DNA of 64,000 nt from Thinopyrum elongatum (lineage: Eukaryota; Streptophyta; Magnoliopsida; Poales; Poaceae). Made by a program: the position numbers and the translations under genes. The number at the start of each line of letters is the position of its first letter. Position 1 is the stretch's first letter. Under the pieces are notes generated by a model. That model was not told the origin of the DNA and did not search any database. It saw only the letters and a list, made by a program, of their open reading frames with translations. The stretch spans positions 523,108,228 through 523,172,227 of the forward strand of contig CM022302.1 in NCBI GenBank assembly GCA_011799875.1, written 5' to 3'. Of the stretch, positions 45,184 to 56,488 are shown piece by piece.

Positions 45184-45594
45184 TTGTGGATCGTCGGATC
45201 TGGTCATTTGGGTGGCAGAGTCGTTGGCTCGTCGGGTTCGCGGCCTTGGGGTCGGAGTGGAAGTCGGAGCGGCGGCTCCGGAGAGCGTCTTTCGTTTGCA
45301 GGGTGTCGTTTCTGGTCATCGGGGTGACAGAGTCGTCGGCTCGTTTGGGACGCGGCCTCGGGGCCGGTGTGTGCGTTGTTGAGGTTTGTATGTCGGAGCG
45401 GCAGCTCCGGGTCGTGTTGTAGGGTGTCGATTCCAGTCGCTTGGGCGACGAAGTCGTCGGCTCGATTGGGGCGCAGCCTCGGGGCTGGTGTGGGCGTGCA
45501 ACATATGTATCGGTTTTCGGCCAGTTTTCCTTATTAACTGGTCAATTCTCTTCTTCTATATGAAAAGGCAGAGCTCCTGCCGGTTGCTCGAAAA
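45184..45594 (+). mobile_element. short non-autonomous retroposon with 11-bp TSD
   Basis: Flanked by perfect aaagtccagcg at 45173-45183 and 45595-45605, with a 3' A run after gagctcctgccggttgctcg. Inside are three diverged tandem units of about 115 bp containing gtcgtcggctcgtttgggac-like and ggagcggcagctccggg-like phrases. The 3' third (cggttttcggccagttttcc) resembles that of 2361-3746. No protein domain. Confidence 0.8.
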
Positions 45595-45605
45595 AAAGTC
45601 CAGCG

Positions 45606-46060
45606 ACTGTAGTCCTCCTAATCCTAGCACACGTGGTAGCCAACGCACCACCGGTGAAATCATCTACATGTTCGCCATCAAGTTAGTCAATATATATGTT
45701 GTAAGTTCAAATTAAGTTTTGGTCAGGACTCGGGACTAAGTATATTTGCGACGAAGATGCATCTGAAGATTTCCTCTACACAGATACTCGAGGAAGATCA
45801 AGCTCTCTCGCCATTACAATGATGCTTTTGCCCCCTTCTCGTGCATTAGCATAGTAACCCAGAAACCGTACTATTTTGCTGTGCTAACACTCAATCAGGG
45901 AGTAACCGCATGCAGAAATGGTGTGTAACCAATTGCAATTGCCATTGCGATCTAGCTTTTTCACAAACAACTACTCCTATTTGCATACTATCCTTTGACT
46001 TCACTTAGGACGAACTAGCAAGAGCATCTTGGGTTTTTATCGAACTTTTAAATGGCGTGC
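45606..46060. other. intergenic, nothing recognised
   Basis: No gene or known repeat supported between the retroposon and the Harbinger TSD. Confidence 0.4.
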
Positions 46061-47633
46061 TAAGAGCATCTCTAGCAGACCCCGTATAACGCCGACCCGC
46101 AAAACGAGTTTGCAGTTCGCGGAAAAATGGTTTTGCGGGCGGCCGCAGAGTCAGACCCTGCAAAACGGACACGTATAAAAAAATATTCTCGGAATATGCT
46201 CTTTTACGGGTCGGCTTTGTTGGGTCTGCTCTTGCGCCACTCCCGTCGGTCCGCAAATATTAATATCACACCACAAATACAGCAATCATCCACATTACAA
46301 ATAACTATTCAGAAAAAATATCAATACCACAGCACAATACAACAATCATCCACATTACAAATAATTATTCAAATCACCGACGCAAACTAAATAATGCAAT
46401 ATAAAACTTTTCCCGAATACAAATCACATATGAATTAAATGAAAATAAATAGAAAAATGAGTTTTGTTACTATCCAGCCCTTTGTCAATGGTGCTCAATG
46501 AGATCCTCCTGAAGCTGAAAGTGGGTGTTTGCATTTTCAATCTCCTTGTATGTCTGAAGAAAAGCTCTAATGCGGTTAGGGTCTCTAGCTGGTTTGACAC
46601 GGCTACCCACATTTTTGTAGAAGAACTCCAAGTTCATGTCTCTCTTATCTTCAAGAATCATATTGTGAAGAATAACACAGCATGTCATGATGTATTTCAA
46701 GGTCCGCTTGTCCCAAAAACGAGCAGGACCACGAACAATGGCAAACCTAGATTGCAAAACCCCGAATGCTCTTTCAATGTCTTTTCAGGCTGCCTCTTGC
46801 ACCCTTGCAAATGCACATTGTTTTTTAGTTTTAGGTTCTTTGATGCTCTTGACAAATGTGCATCAAGGAGGATATATACCATCTGCAAGATAGTATCCCT
46901 TTGTGTAATCATACCCATTGATAGTGTAGTTGCAAGCAGGAGCATCATCACTAGCAAGCCTAGCAAACAAATAAGACCGTTGCAACACATTGATATCATT
47001 GAGAGTACCCGGCATACCAAAAAAGTAATGCCAAATCCATAAATCCTCGGATGCTACGGCCTCTAGCACACACTACTAGGAAAAGGCTTATTAGTGGCGC
47101 ACCTGTTTTGGCCATTAATGGCGCACTACAGGTGCGCCACTATCATCACGCCACTAGTAACATATACTAATGGGGCACCCCTGGTGCGCCATTAGTATAC
47201 CAGACTATAGTGGCGCACCAGGCAGTGCGCCATTAGTAAGTCACACGGTGCGCCATTAGTATGCCTCCCAGGGGCCATATTTACCTTGTGCTCTGGGTTA
47301 CTAATGGCGCATTAACAGATAATGCGCCACTAGTATTTTTTATAGCAGTGCGCCACTAATGTGCTGTATGGTGCGCCACTAGTATGAATATTAGGAATTT
47401 TTTTTTCTTTTCTGATATTTGCATAGATTACAAAATATATTACTGCACAGAATATAGACAGCAAAACATATAAACAGCAGATTCATCGAATACAATAGAA
47501 GATTAGTCTCCGAATACAATTCATCATATTTGCTAGTTTCCGAATTCAAAAGACCGAACAAAGTTAGAACATTACAAGTCTCGAGACCGCGAGTAGCGAG
47601 TTTGTCTTCACATTACAAGTCGATATCGATCAT

Positions 47634-47915
47634 CTAAACTACCATCACATAGAAGAGAGCTGCGGTCATCACGATGAGCATCCTCGCGATGAAACTGGTC
47701 TTCATCCGGTTCCTCCTCCGCTCCCTCCTCTCTCCCGCTAGATAGCGCACGTATCTAGCTTCCGCCTCCGCCCTTGTGGTGTACCCTTTGTAACTGTTAC
47801 CGCTGAAACGGTGAACCTGTCTCTGACACTCCTCCCAGTCGTCGTAGACTCCGGGAACTTTACCCTTGGCGCACCATCTAGGGGTGATGGTGCGCCATAA
47901 AAACACTGATAGCAA
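47634..47915 (-). CDS. RNase H1 N-terminal-like domain plus membrane segment, partial ORF in CACTA-3
   Basis: The minus-strand frame reads KGKVPGVYDDWEECQRQVHR, then FSGNSYKGYTTRAEAEARYV, matching the small hybrid-binding domain found at the N terminus of RNase H1 and in viroplasmin-type proteins (PGVY..W.EC..QV.G..G..YK.F.T..EA). After a basic stretch (ERRERRRNR) comes one hydrophobic segment (IARMLIVMTAALFYVMVV) up to the stop at 47634. There is no ATG in this frame before the domain. The frame starts inside a subterminal repeat (gatggtgcgccaaggg), so an upstream exon is missing or spliced from elsewhere. No RNase H catalytic domain is attached. Function unknown; an RNA/DNA-hybrid-binding, membrane-tethered accessory is a guess. 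It may be a captured host fragment. Confidence 0.5.
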   Translation of the reverse strand: MLSVFLWRTITPRWCAKGKVPGVYDDWEECQRQVHRFSGNSYKGYTTRAEAEARYVRYLAGERRERRRNRMKTSFIARMLIVMTAALFYVMVV

Positions 47916-48410
47916 TGGCGCACCCTCCTCTGGTGCGCCATTAGTAACTTTTTTTCTTCTGATAGCAATGGCACACCCTCCTCTGGTGTGCCATTAGTAA
48001 CTTTTTATTATTATTTTTTGTTGCATCTAATAATTTGTTTTTTTATCAAATTTGTTATTTTCATGAGGACTAGAACAGAAGATATCATCAAATATCATCA
48101 AATTTGTTTTTTTTTTGAAAATATCATCAAATTTGTTATTTAAAAATATCATCAATATTTTTTTGGATTTTTAGTTGCATTCATTTGTGAATTGGTAAAA
48201 CATTTATGAATATGAAAAAATATCATCAAATTTGAAAAAATATTCATGAATTCAAAAAGTGCCCATGAAATTTAAAAATATTCATGAGTTCAAAAAATAT
48301 TAACAAATTCAATATTCATGAGGACTAGAACAGAAGAAATATCATTTCAAAATGTCGAAATACAATCGAGAAATGAAGACTACGATTTAAATACAATCGA
48401 TCTTAGCTAG

Positions 48411-51400
48411 CTATCTTTTCACAATCTTCTTGCCCTTCTTTTTCGCAAATGGAGTTCTTCTGTTGAACGGACGTCCTTTAGGTAGGGTGGTCCTGCTTCT
48501 TCTTGTGGTGTATGGCACTTCATCGTCGTCGTCATGTTCCATCTTCGGGTCGCCGTACTTGTCGAAGTCTTGCTCATTGGCGACTCCATCCATTCCGATG
48601 ATCTTCCTTTTGCCTGTCCTCACGACAACACGACTGGGCTTTGACGGGTCGGTAATGAAGAAGCATTGGTCCACTTGGGAAGCCAGTACCCATGGCTCAT
48701 TTTTCGCGGTGACGTTTGCGCCCGCGGTCTTGGATTTGGCTTCGGGTATAACCATGGTGGTAAAATACCGGTCTTCTTTTAGGACGCTCTTGGCCCATCT
48801 GACACGGAACATCGGGACCTTCTCTCCAGCGTAGCTCAGCTCCCAGATCTCCTCGATCCTTCCGTAGTATCTGTCCTTGTCGTTACCGGTGTAGGATTCC
48901 ATCGTTACCCCGGAGTTCTGATAACCATCGCTCTTCATGTCCTTGTCCTCGGTGTAGAATGTGTAGCCGTTGATATCGTACGCCTCATAGGTCATCAGGT
49001 TGTGCTCGGTGCCCTGTGACAAGGCGAATATGAGTTTTTCTTCCGCGGAAGAATCCTCATGTAAAGGGTACGACAGAAGCTTCTCCTTGAACCAACGCGT
49101 GAAACATGAGTTGTGCTCTTTGATTATATCTCCGTCCGTCCTCTGTTGGCCTCGGTCATTGTACGTCTTCTCAATAAAGGTTTTGTGCTCTACCACCCAA
49201 GGATCGACCACGTCTATGTGTTGTAGCGCGACTAGGTTTGCTCTTTCAAAGTCGGCGAGTCGACCCTCGAAGTCGACATGCATTTCGCGGCGACCATCGC
49301 GGTGACCCCATCCAGCGAGCCTGCCGAGGTGCCTGTTGACGGGCAGACCAACGGGGTTCTCGATGCCTAGATAATTCGTGCAGTAGGAGATGCACTCTTC
49401 GGTCAGAAAGCCCCTGGCTATGCTTCCCTCTGGACGTGACATGTTGCGAACGTATCCTTTGATGACACCATTCATGCTTTCGAACGGCATCATGCTGTGC
49501 AGGAACGTCGGCCCGAGTTGGATGATATCCTCCACGATATGGACCAGCAGATGCACCATAACATCGAAGAATGCGGGCGGGAAGTACATCTCAAGCTCGC
49601 ATAGTATCACCACGATCTCTTCCTGTAGCCTTCTGAGTTGCCTCACGCCAACCGACTTCCGAGAGATGACGTCGAAAAAGTTGCATAGGCCAAATAGCGT
49701 TTCACGGACGTGCGCGTCCATGATCCCACGGATTGCAACTGGAAGTATCTGCGTCATCAGCACGTGACAGTCGTGAGACTTCATCCCGCTGAACTTCTGC
49801 TTCGCTGAGTCTAGGTATCTGCTTATCTTCCCCGCGTAACCGTAAGGAAGTTTTACTCCTATGAGGCAGGTGAAAAACTGCTCGATCTCCTCCTGACTTA
49901 GAGTGAAGCACGCGGGAGGGCAGTCATTTCCGATCTTCTTGGCCTTTTTGCCTTTGCGACGACTTTTCGTGTCCGTCGCCTCATCATCATTAGCGTGAAG
50001 CTCCTCCCTGATGCCCATTGATTTCAAGTCTGCCCTTGCTTTCGGCCCATCTTTGGTCCTCTCTGGCATGTTGAGCAGGGTACCAAGCAGACTCTCGCAC
50101 ACGTTCTTCGTGATATGCATGACATCAAGGCTGTGAGGCACACGGAGGATCTTCCAGTACGGCAAGTCCCGGAAAACCGACCTCGTTTTCCATACCTTCA
50201 GCAGCGGCTCTGGCGCCTTTCGCTTCTTTCCCGGCGGTGGGCACTCTTTCCAATTTTTCAACAGCTCGTCTATTTCCTCGCCGCTCCTTGTACGCGGGCG
50301 TCTTCGGGGTTTGGTTTCACCATCGAACAGATCCTTGCGTTTTCTCCATGAGTCATCATCGCGAAGCCACCTTCGATGTCCCATGAACACGGTTTTCGAA
50401 GACCCGGGATCTCTATCTAGCTGGCGATACGTTGTGTCATCCATGCACCTGACGCATGCACGAAATCCGTGGACCACCTGCCCCGCGACATATCCGTAAC
50501 CGAGATAGTCTTGCACCGTCGTGAGCAGTGCGGCTCTCATAGGGAAATATTCTTTCTCTGCGGCGTCCCACGTATTGGCTGGCGTTTTCCACAGCGTGTC
50601 TAGCTCCTCTTTCAGCAGCCCCAGATACAGATTGATGTCGTTCCCTGGTTGTTTCGGCCCTTCAATTAGCATACTCATATGAATGTACTACCTCTTCATG
50701 CACTTCCAGGGGGGAAAGTTGTACATCCACACAAACACAGGCCAGGTGCTATGTGTGCTTCTCTGGCTGCCAAACGGATTGACTCCATCGGTGCTCGCGC
50801 CCAGCACGATGTTCCTTGGATCGTCCCCAAAATCTGGGTATTCGAAGTTCAACGCTTGCCACTGGCTCGCATCCTTAGAATGACTCAACATCTTGTCTTT
50901 TTTATTTATCTCCGGATCATTTCCGTCATCTTCTCGCTTCTTCTCCTCCCTATCCGCGTGCCAACGCAGGAGCTTTGCTGCCTTAGGGTCCGCGAAATAC
51001 CGCTGCAGACGAGGAGTGATCGGAAAGTACCACACCACTTTTTGAGGAGCTTTCTTCCTCTTCTTGTATCGAGTGATGCCGCACACCGGACATATGGTAG
51101 ACTCCGCGTGCTCGTCCCGATAAATGATGCAATCGTTCATGCACACATGGTATTTCACGTGCGGTAAATCCAGAGGACACACGATTTTCTTCGCCTCCTC
51201 GAAACTGGTCGGGCACTTGTTCCCCTTGGGAAGACGTTCGTGCCAGAATGACATGTTCTCGTCGAAGCATGCGTCGGTCATTTTGTGTTTTACCTTCATC
51301 TCCAGAGCCATGAGCGTTACTTTCAGGCGGGTATCCTCGGGCCTGCATCCTTCATATAATGGAGTAACCGCGTCTATCTCCAGTTGATCCAGCTTGGCTT

Positions 51401-51917
51401 TCTCTCGAGCGGCAGCTCTTGCGTTATCCGTCTGCTTGAGAAGCAGCTCTTGAATATGAGGGTCCTGCACCCAGCCCATCGATGGTCCATCGTCGTCTGC
51501 TCCGGCATCTTCATCTTCATGATCATGCCCTTCGTCTTGATCTTCCTCATCATCATGTCCGGCATCTTCTACATGATGACTGTGTACTGCATCTACTTCG
51601 TGATCATGTCCTGGAGATTCTTCGTCTTCTCGCCCGCCCTCGCCGCCGCGGTTGTCTTGCTGCCCTTCCTCATTTCTTGCCCGGCCCCCATGGACGACTT
51701 CATAGTCATCTTCATCACCTTGCCACCGATAGCCATCCATGAAACCACGCAAGAGCAGGTGGTCCCGCACCTGTCCGGAATCCGGGTCCGTAATAAGGCT
51801 CTTCAGCTTGCATCTTCGACACGGACATCTTATCTCCATCTCGTGCTTTTGAAGCATCTCGGCCTTCGCGGAGCTCAAAAACCTATTCACGATGCCTTCG
51901 GTCATCGTGCGGACCAT
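48411..51917 (-). pseudogene. Tnp2-type CACTA transposase with one in-frame TAG
   Basis: The frame runs 1,168 codons from ATG 51917 (just after a good splice acceptor, ctaccccgcag) to the stop at 48411, broken only by TAG at codon 410 (50688-50690). It reads KCMKR-stop-YIHMSML, where related proteins have Lys. Domains in order: a Cys-rich start (RCPCRRCKL, 32-45), an acidic His/Asp linker, the Tnp2 catalytic core with likely Asp at GASTDGVNPFG (about 377), Asp at TVQDYLGYG (about 470) and Glu at KNVCESLLGT (about 608), a DUF4218 region (PPAFFDVMVHLLVHIVEDI, about 718-838) and a DUF4216 region (YYGRIEEIWELSYAGEKVPM, about 1000-1080). It ends in a basic tail. Function by family: cuts both element ends, using the subterminal repeats. 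The damage is a single base, so the copy died recently or the TAG is read through or mis-sequenced. An upstream non-coding exon is likely. Confidence 0.88.
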
Positions 51918-54160
51918 GGTCGCCTGCGGGGTAGAGCAAAACGATATTTTAGAACCAAGAAAAAATTTGGCATGACTTTGCCTAAAAATAGGACAAAAAA
52001 GAATGCATAGTGCCAAATTCTCGCCGAAACGGAAATGAATCAACATTCCGGCAAAATATTGGCAACTATCGCATTTCAAATACCGGTACCTGCAAACACA
52101 AACATATGCAACACCACAAACATATGCAACACCACAAACATACGTAGATCTAGGCCATAAAAAGTGCATGTGCACGTTGTTGAAGGGAGAAAAAAGTAGA
52201 TCTACAACATAATTAAAGAAAGCTTTCTCCTTACTTACCTATCAAAAAAAGGTAATTTAACCACTTAATTTAGGTGAATCTATGGTGCAAATGAGGTGAG
52301 GAGGAGGAGGCAGCCGAGACAAGCTTGGAGGAGGAGGTGGAGAGAATGAAGTGGGGAACGTGAGTGTAGTAGGTGGCTGTCCAAAATATCTAGCTGGTCT
52401 CAGGTTACTAATAGCGCACCACCTAAAAATGCGCCATTAGTAACCCTGGTTACTAATGGCGCACCAGTTAGGGGTGCGCCATTACTAGTTTTGCAAAACA
52501 AAAAATATATAATTGTTAGTAGTGGCGCACCGTGGTTGTGGTGCGCCATTACTAGTTTGAACTAGTAATGGCGCACTTCACACAGGTGCGCCATTACTAG
52601 TTTTGAAAAAAAAATAAAAAAAAATTGTTAGTAGTGGCGCACAGAGCGTGTGGTGCGCCATTAATAGTTAAAACTAGTAATGGAGCACTGTGCGCTGGTG
52701 CGCCATTAATAGTTTTGGAAAAATATTTGCTAGTAATGGCGCACCGTGTGTCTGGTGCGCCATTAGTAATGAGGACACCTGTATCTGGTGCGTCACTGCT
52801 ATATAGCAGTGGCGCACCACATACATGATGCGCCATTAATGTCCATATCAGCTATAGCCCTTTTCCTAGTAGTGACAATTGTTGCATCACGAGACTTGCC
52901 ACAATACATTCTCTGCCATGCCTTCGGGTAATTTTTCCAATTCCAATGCATACAGTCAATGCTACCTAGCATGCCAGGCCAACCTCTCCTCTCATTAGAT
53001 GCCATCAATTTTTTTGTGTCATCCTCGTTGGGTGCCCGAAGATATTCAGGACCAAAGACACGGATGATCACTTTGGCAAACCTACGCACTGACTCAATTG
53101 TGGTATCTTCACCAATGCGAAGGTACTTATCGGCATAGTCAGCCGGAACGCCGTATGCAATCACCCGCATAGCTGCCGAGATTTTTTGATATGCACTAAA
53201 TCCCTTCAAGCCCGCGGCATTTCTTCTTTGAGTAAAGTACCGACAATTTGCCTCGCAAGCTTGAACAATTTTCACAAAGAGAAATCGTCGCATTCGGTAC
53301 CTTCTCCGGAAGAGGTGCGGCGGATATGTTGGATTCTCTGCGAAGTAGTCTTGCATCAACATCTCGTTCCCGAGATGGCGATTTCGAGGAATGCAAAGAC
53401 GGCCGACGGTCGATCCTCGCCGCCTCTTTCGGTTCTCATCTTCGAGCTCATTCACGGCAAGGGCCATCACCAATGTCTGCTGCCGACAGTTTGCAATCAG
53501 CGTCTCAACATCCGAATCGTCCGAATTGGACGAATCGTCGAGCAAAAACTTCTCGCACGGGCTCAATTCCATCTACATGAACAAAAATCGCACGTCGTGT
53601 CAACCAACTATGCATAGCGCTCGGCACAAAGCACAAGTAAACACTCACCGGCTGCTCGAGGGCGGTGGCTCTCCGGCGGTTCGGGGGCGGGCGATCCCGG
53701 GCGGCGACGGCGACTAGGGGCGGCTCGGGGGCGGTCGATCCCCGGCGGCGACGGCGACCAGCGGCGGCTCGTGTCACTGGATCCGGTGAGGCGGTGCAGC
53801 GTATCGGTGGAAGAGGGTGGGGGCGCCCCCGCGGCGCGATTCCGCCCGCAGATTTGACCGGAATTGCCGGCGGCGGGCGGGCGGAACCAATGGCGGGCGG
53901 CGGCGGAAGGTTGGGAAAGGGCGCGGGCTGAAATGTCACTTCCGCCAACCGCTTCCCTGGGATACGGAGCACCGCAGGGGCGAGGCGGAAACCTGTGTAT
54001 TCGTGTGTTGGGGTCGAGATTTTGCCGCGCCCCTAAAAAATGTTTACGGGTCGGACGCGTTTGCGGGGTCTGGTCTAGCAGGATATTTCGCGCCGACCCG
54101 CATTTTGGCGGTTATTTTGCGGGTCGCGGTGTTATACGGGGTCTGCTAGAGATGCTCTAA

Positions 54161-54265
54161 GCCTCTTAGTGGTGGCTCTGCCAAAAGCTACGGAACCTAT
54201 AGTAGTCAACATAAATCAATAAAAAATAAAAAAATAAACAAAGAATCATGCATCAATTTAACATA
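54161..54265. other. spacer
   Basis: Sequence between the Harbinger TSD and the Stowaway MITE; nothing recognised. Confidence 0.4.
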
Positions 54266-54425
54266 TTCTCCCTCTGTTTCTGAATATAAATCTTTGTAGA
54301 GATTCTACTATGAACTACATGCGAAGCAAAATGAGTGAATCTACACTCTAAAATGCATCTATGTATATCTGTATGTGGTTCATAATGGAATCTCTACAAA
54401 GACTTATATTTAAAAACGGAGGGAG
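54266..54425. mobile_element. Stowaway MITE
   Basis: About 160 bp. The left terminus is ctccctctgtttctgaatat and the inverted right terminus is ctccctccgtttttaaatat, with tctttgtagagattc inward on both sides. TA dinucleotides flank it (54264-54265 and 54426-54427). Typical Mariner-derived Stowaway; no coding capacity. Confidence 0.92.
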
Positions 54426-54427
54426 TA

Positions 54428-54771
54428 CTTGACAATTGTCATATATCAACGAGCATCCAGCCAAATAAATAGAAGAATGACATTGTGTAGTTCATAACAG
54501 TACACTATAGCAGCAAGCCATAAAGTAAAGAACTGTGCTAGATTTCAGTTTTGGACCCTCCAAAAAATGGGCCGATGCGGCGGGAGAAACGGCCTAACGC
54601 TAAATGACGACCAGATTTAGCGCTAAATGGCCTTTAGTGCCGCTATTAGCGCTCGTACTATTTTGACCTGAAATACATCTTAGCATAGCACAACTCCTCT
54701 CTCGTGGCTATAACGACACTATAGCGTGCTATTTAAAACAATGGTTTTTATTTACATTCACAAAAATTGAG
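54428..54771. other. spacer, nothing recognised
   Basis: Contains atggtttttatttac and short AT-rich sequence, with no gene or repeat I can name. Confidence 0.4.
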
Positions 54772-55718
54772 TCAAGTATGGCATACCTTGTAAATAATTT
54801 CTAAACTACTTGTAGCAATATTGGGATCGTCGGAGCAAATATCCGTTGTGTCCATGTCCGGGACATGATGTTTGTAAGCTTGCTCTGAGAAAAAAGATGA
54901 AAGGTGTAAAAGAAGAGTGAGGACACTCAATTTGGGACTTTGGAGGGCTGCGTGTTCACCTGGCCAGCTAGTAACCCGAGCTCTGCTCGATTCTCCTTCA
55001 TCTGGGTTACGATGAAGCGGTACTTTGACCTGAAAAGGTACGCAATCATGTTAAAGCTTTACCTTTAAAGAGTGGTACAACTTCGTTCATTTGACATATA
55101 CATCTGTCAATTTGCCTACCTCAGTTTCGGTCTTCGCTGGTCCGATATTCTCATAAACATCCGTCAATTTGGCATGATGGTCTCCAGAGCCCTCCTCTTG
55201 ATCGTGGCTAATCTGCAATTCAAGGACTGCTGGTTCAGTTGATTGGGAACATCACGTTGTTTCAAATTGACAATCTAGAAAAAGAATTAATGGATCTACA
55301 TCGTGTGATGATATCAAAATTTATAAATTTTCATAAGAAAATAATGGTCGAAGTTGTATACACAGTCCATGTCCAAACACCATCTATTTACAAATAGAGT
55401 TGTGTATATATTATTGATGGAGTATTTTTCCAGTCCTTGTAAAAACATTTGTCAAGAAACTTGGGTCACTGGTGACACGTCTTATGACGTGATTGAACAT
55501 ACCTGAGTTAACGTCGGAGCAAAACTTACCCCAATTTCGATGGGTCCATCCATAATAATCAGTTTACCGAGCTTCTTGATGATATCCTTTGTAAATGGTC
55601 TATTGTCTGGGTTACGTTCAACACATTGTATCCCTAACTCAGTACATGCTTGTATTTGTTCCAACATCACAGTGTATCCTGATCCTATCTTCAGCCTATT
55701 TCTCCAAGCTCCAAGTAT
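54772..55718 (-). CDS. receptor-like protein kinase, C-terminal exons only
   Basis: Four minus-strand exons with good GT/AG borders and compatible phases: 55530-55718, 55120-55212, 54960-55029 and 54772-54884 (stop TGA at 54772-54774). The first reads ILGAWRNRLKIGSGYTVMLE, then QIQACTELGIQCVERNPDNR and PFTKDIIKKLGKL, the end of a plant receptor-like kinase domain (subdomain XI, with the conserved Arg in RNPDNRP). The later exons encode a non-kinase tail (DHHAKLTDVYENIGPAKTET, HRNPDEGESSRARVTSWP, SDDPNIATSSLE). The catalytic core would lie at higher coordinates on this strand, but CACTA-2 begins at 55993, so the gene is either split by it or continues beyond the window. A block at about 55790-55845 (FPLFDALLRFNMMNGF) could be another exon but is not kinase-like. 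Confidence 0.55.
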
Positions 55719-56488
55719 CTGTAAAATTGCACTCGTGAGTTTACGGGAAAAAAAAGGGTCAGGATCCTTAGCAAAATATGTGATACATACAAATCCATTC
55801 ATCATGTTAAAGCGTAGTAAAGCATCAAACAATGGGAAATCTTAAGAAGTAACCACAGCTTCAAGTCAAACGTAGCATCATGTACACTGTACAAAAACAT
55901 CGTGAAAATAGAAGGTAAATGTTTCTTACAAATAGTAAATTAAATGAAAATAATTATTTGCAGCCTTTTGTTACTATTCCTTCTTGTTTAAACACTAGTA
56001 GAAAACATGGTACTAGTCCCGGTTTCAGAGGGCCTTTAGTCCCGGTTCTGGAACCGGGACTAATCAAACGGGACTAATGCCCAAAACCATTAGTCCCGGT
56101 TTGCTTACGAACCGGGACCAAAGGAGGGCCACGTGGCCGCTCTGGGGCGTCCAGGGAGGAGGACACCAACCGGGACTAAAGGGCAGCCACGCGTCAGCAG
56201 CTCCCAGGCTCTGCGGTTTTTGTTTTTTTTTTGAAAGTGGGGGTTTATTAGGGGTTTTGGATAGTTTAATTATGGGTTTCATATTGTGTTAGCTGTAGCT
56301 ACTACATATAGAGAGAAGTGACCTCTCTTTCTCCGTGCTTGGTCGACGCTAGCTACTACATATAGAGAGAACTCGACGCTACTAAGCAAATGAAGGAACC
56401 ATTAATTACACAAGATCGTCATGAACATATACAGAGAGAAGTGACCTCTCTTTCTCCGAGATTGGTCGAACAACAAGTTTTCGTATTT

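Larger units (their letters stand above)
47071..52874 (-). mobile_element. CACTA-3: CACTA transposon, near-complete
   Basis: 5,804 bp with TIRs CACTACTAGGAAAAGG (inverse ccttttcctagtagtg at the right end) and a perfect 3-bp TSD aca (47068-47070 and 52875-52877). Subterminal zones (47090-47395, 47870-48000, 52410-52850) are arrays of ggtgcgccattagta / tactaatggcgcacc in both orientations. The transposase gene and a small ORF lie on the minus strand. The ends resemble the Caspar-type group of Triticeae CACTA elements. Confidence 0.93.
46485..53572 (-). pseudogene. PIF/Harbinger transposase gene interrupted by CACTA-3
   Basis: The 5' part (52878-53572) starts at ATG 53572, MELSPCEKFLLDDSSNSDDS, and runs to GSIDCMHWNWKNYPKAW, which holds the first Asp of the DDE site, and CGKSRDATIV. 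CACTA-3 follows, and the frame resumes at 47069 with LEAVASEDLWIWH. Next come GTLNDINVL (second Asp) and, on 46485-46757, ERAFGVLQSRFAIVRGPARF, which holds the Glu. The protein matches the HARBI1-like DDE_4 nucleases of plant PIF elements. Besides the insertion there are two stops: Trp to TGA at 46863-46865 (after GIYPP) and Arg to TGA near 46782. The three DDE positions are themselves intact. The gene is dead in this copy. Confidence 0.88.
46064..54157 (-). mobile_element. PIF/Harbinger transposon split by CACTA-3
   Basis: Left end gagcatctctagcagacccc, right end its inverse (ggggtctgctagagatgctc), extended by gtataac.ccgacccgcaaaa. The 3-bp TSD taa is at 46061-46063 and 54158-54160, as expected for this superfamily. 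Without CACTA-3 it is about 2.3 kb and carries one gene, the transposase. A GC-rich 5' region (53620-53960) precedes that gene. No ORF1/Myb-like partner gene is visible. Confidence 0.88.

Noticed and set aside
51384..52010. 208-codon plus-strand frame with hydrophobic runs
   Set aside because: Antisense of the acidic His/Asp linker of the CACTA-3 transposase; the hydrophobic look comes from reverse-complemented GAT/GAC codons.
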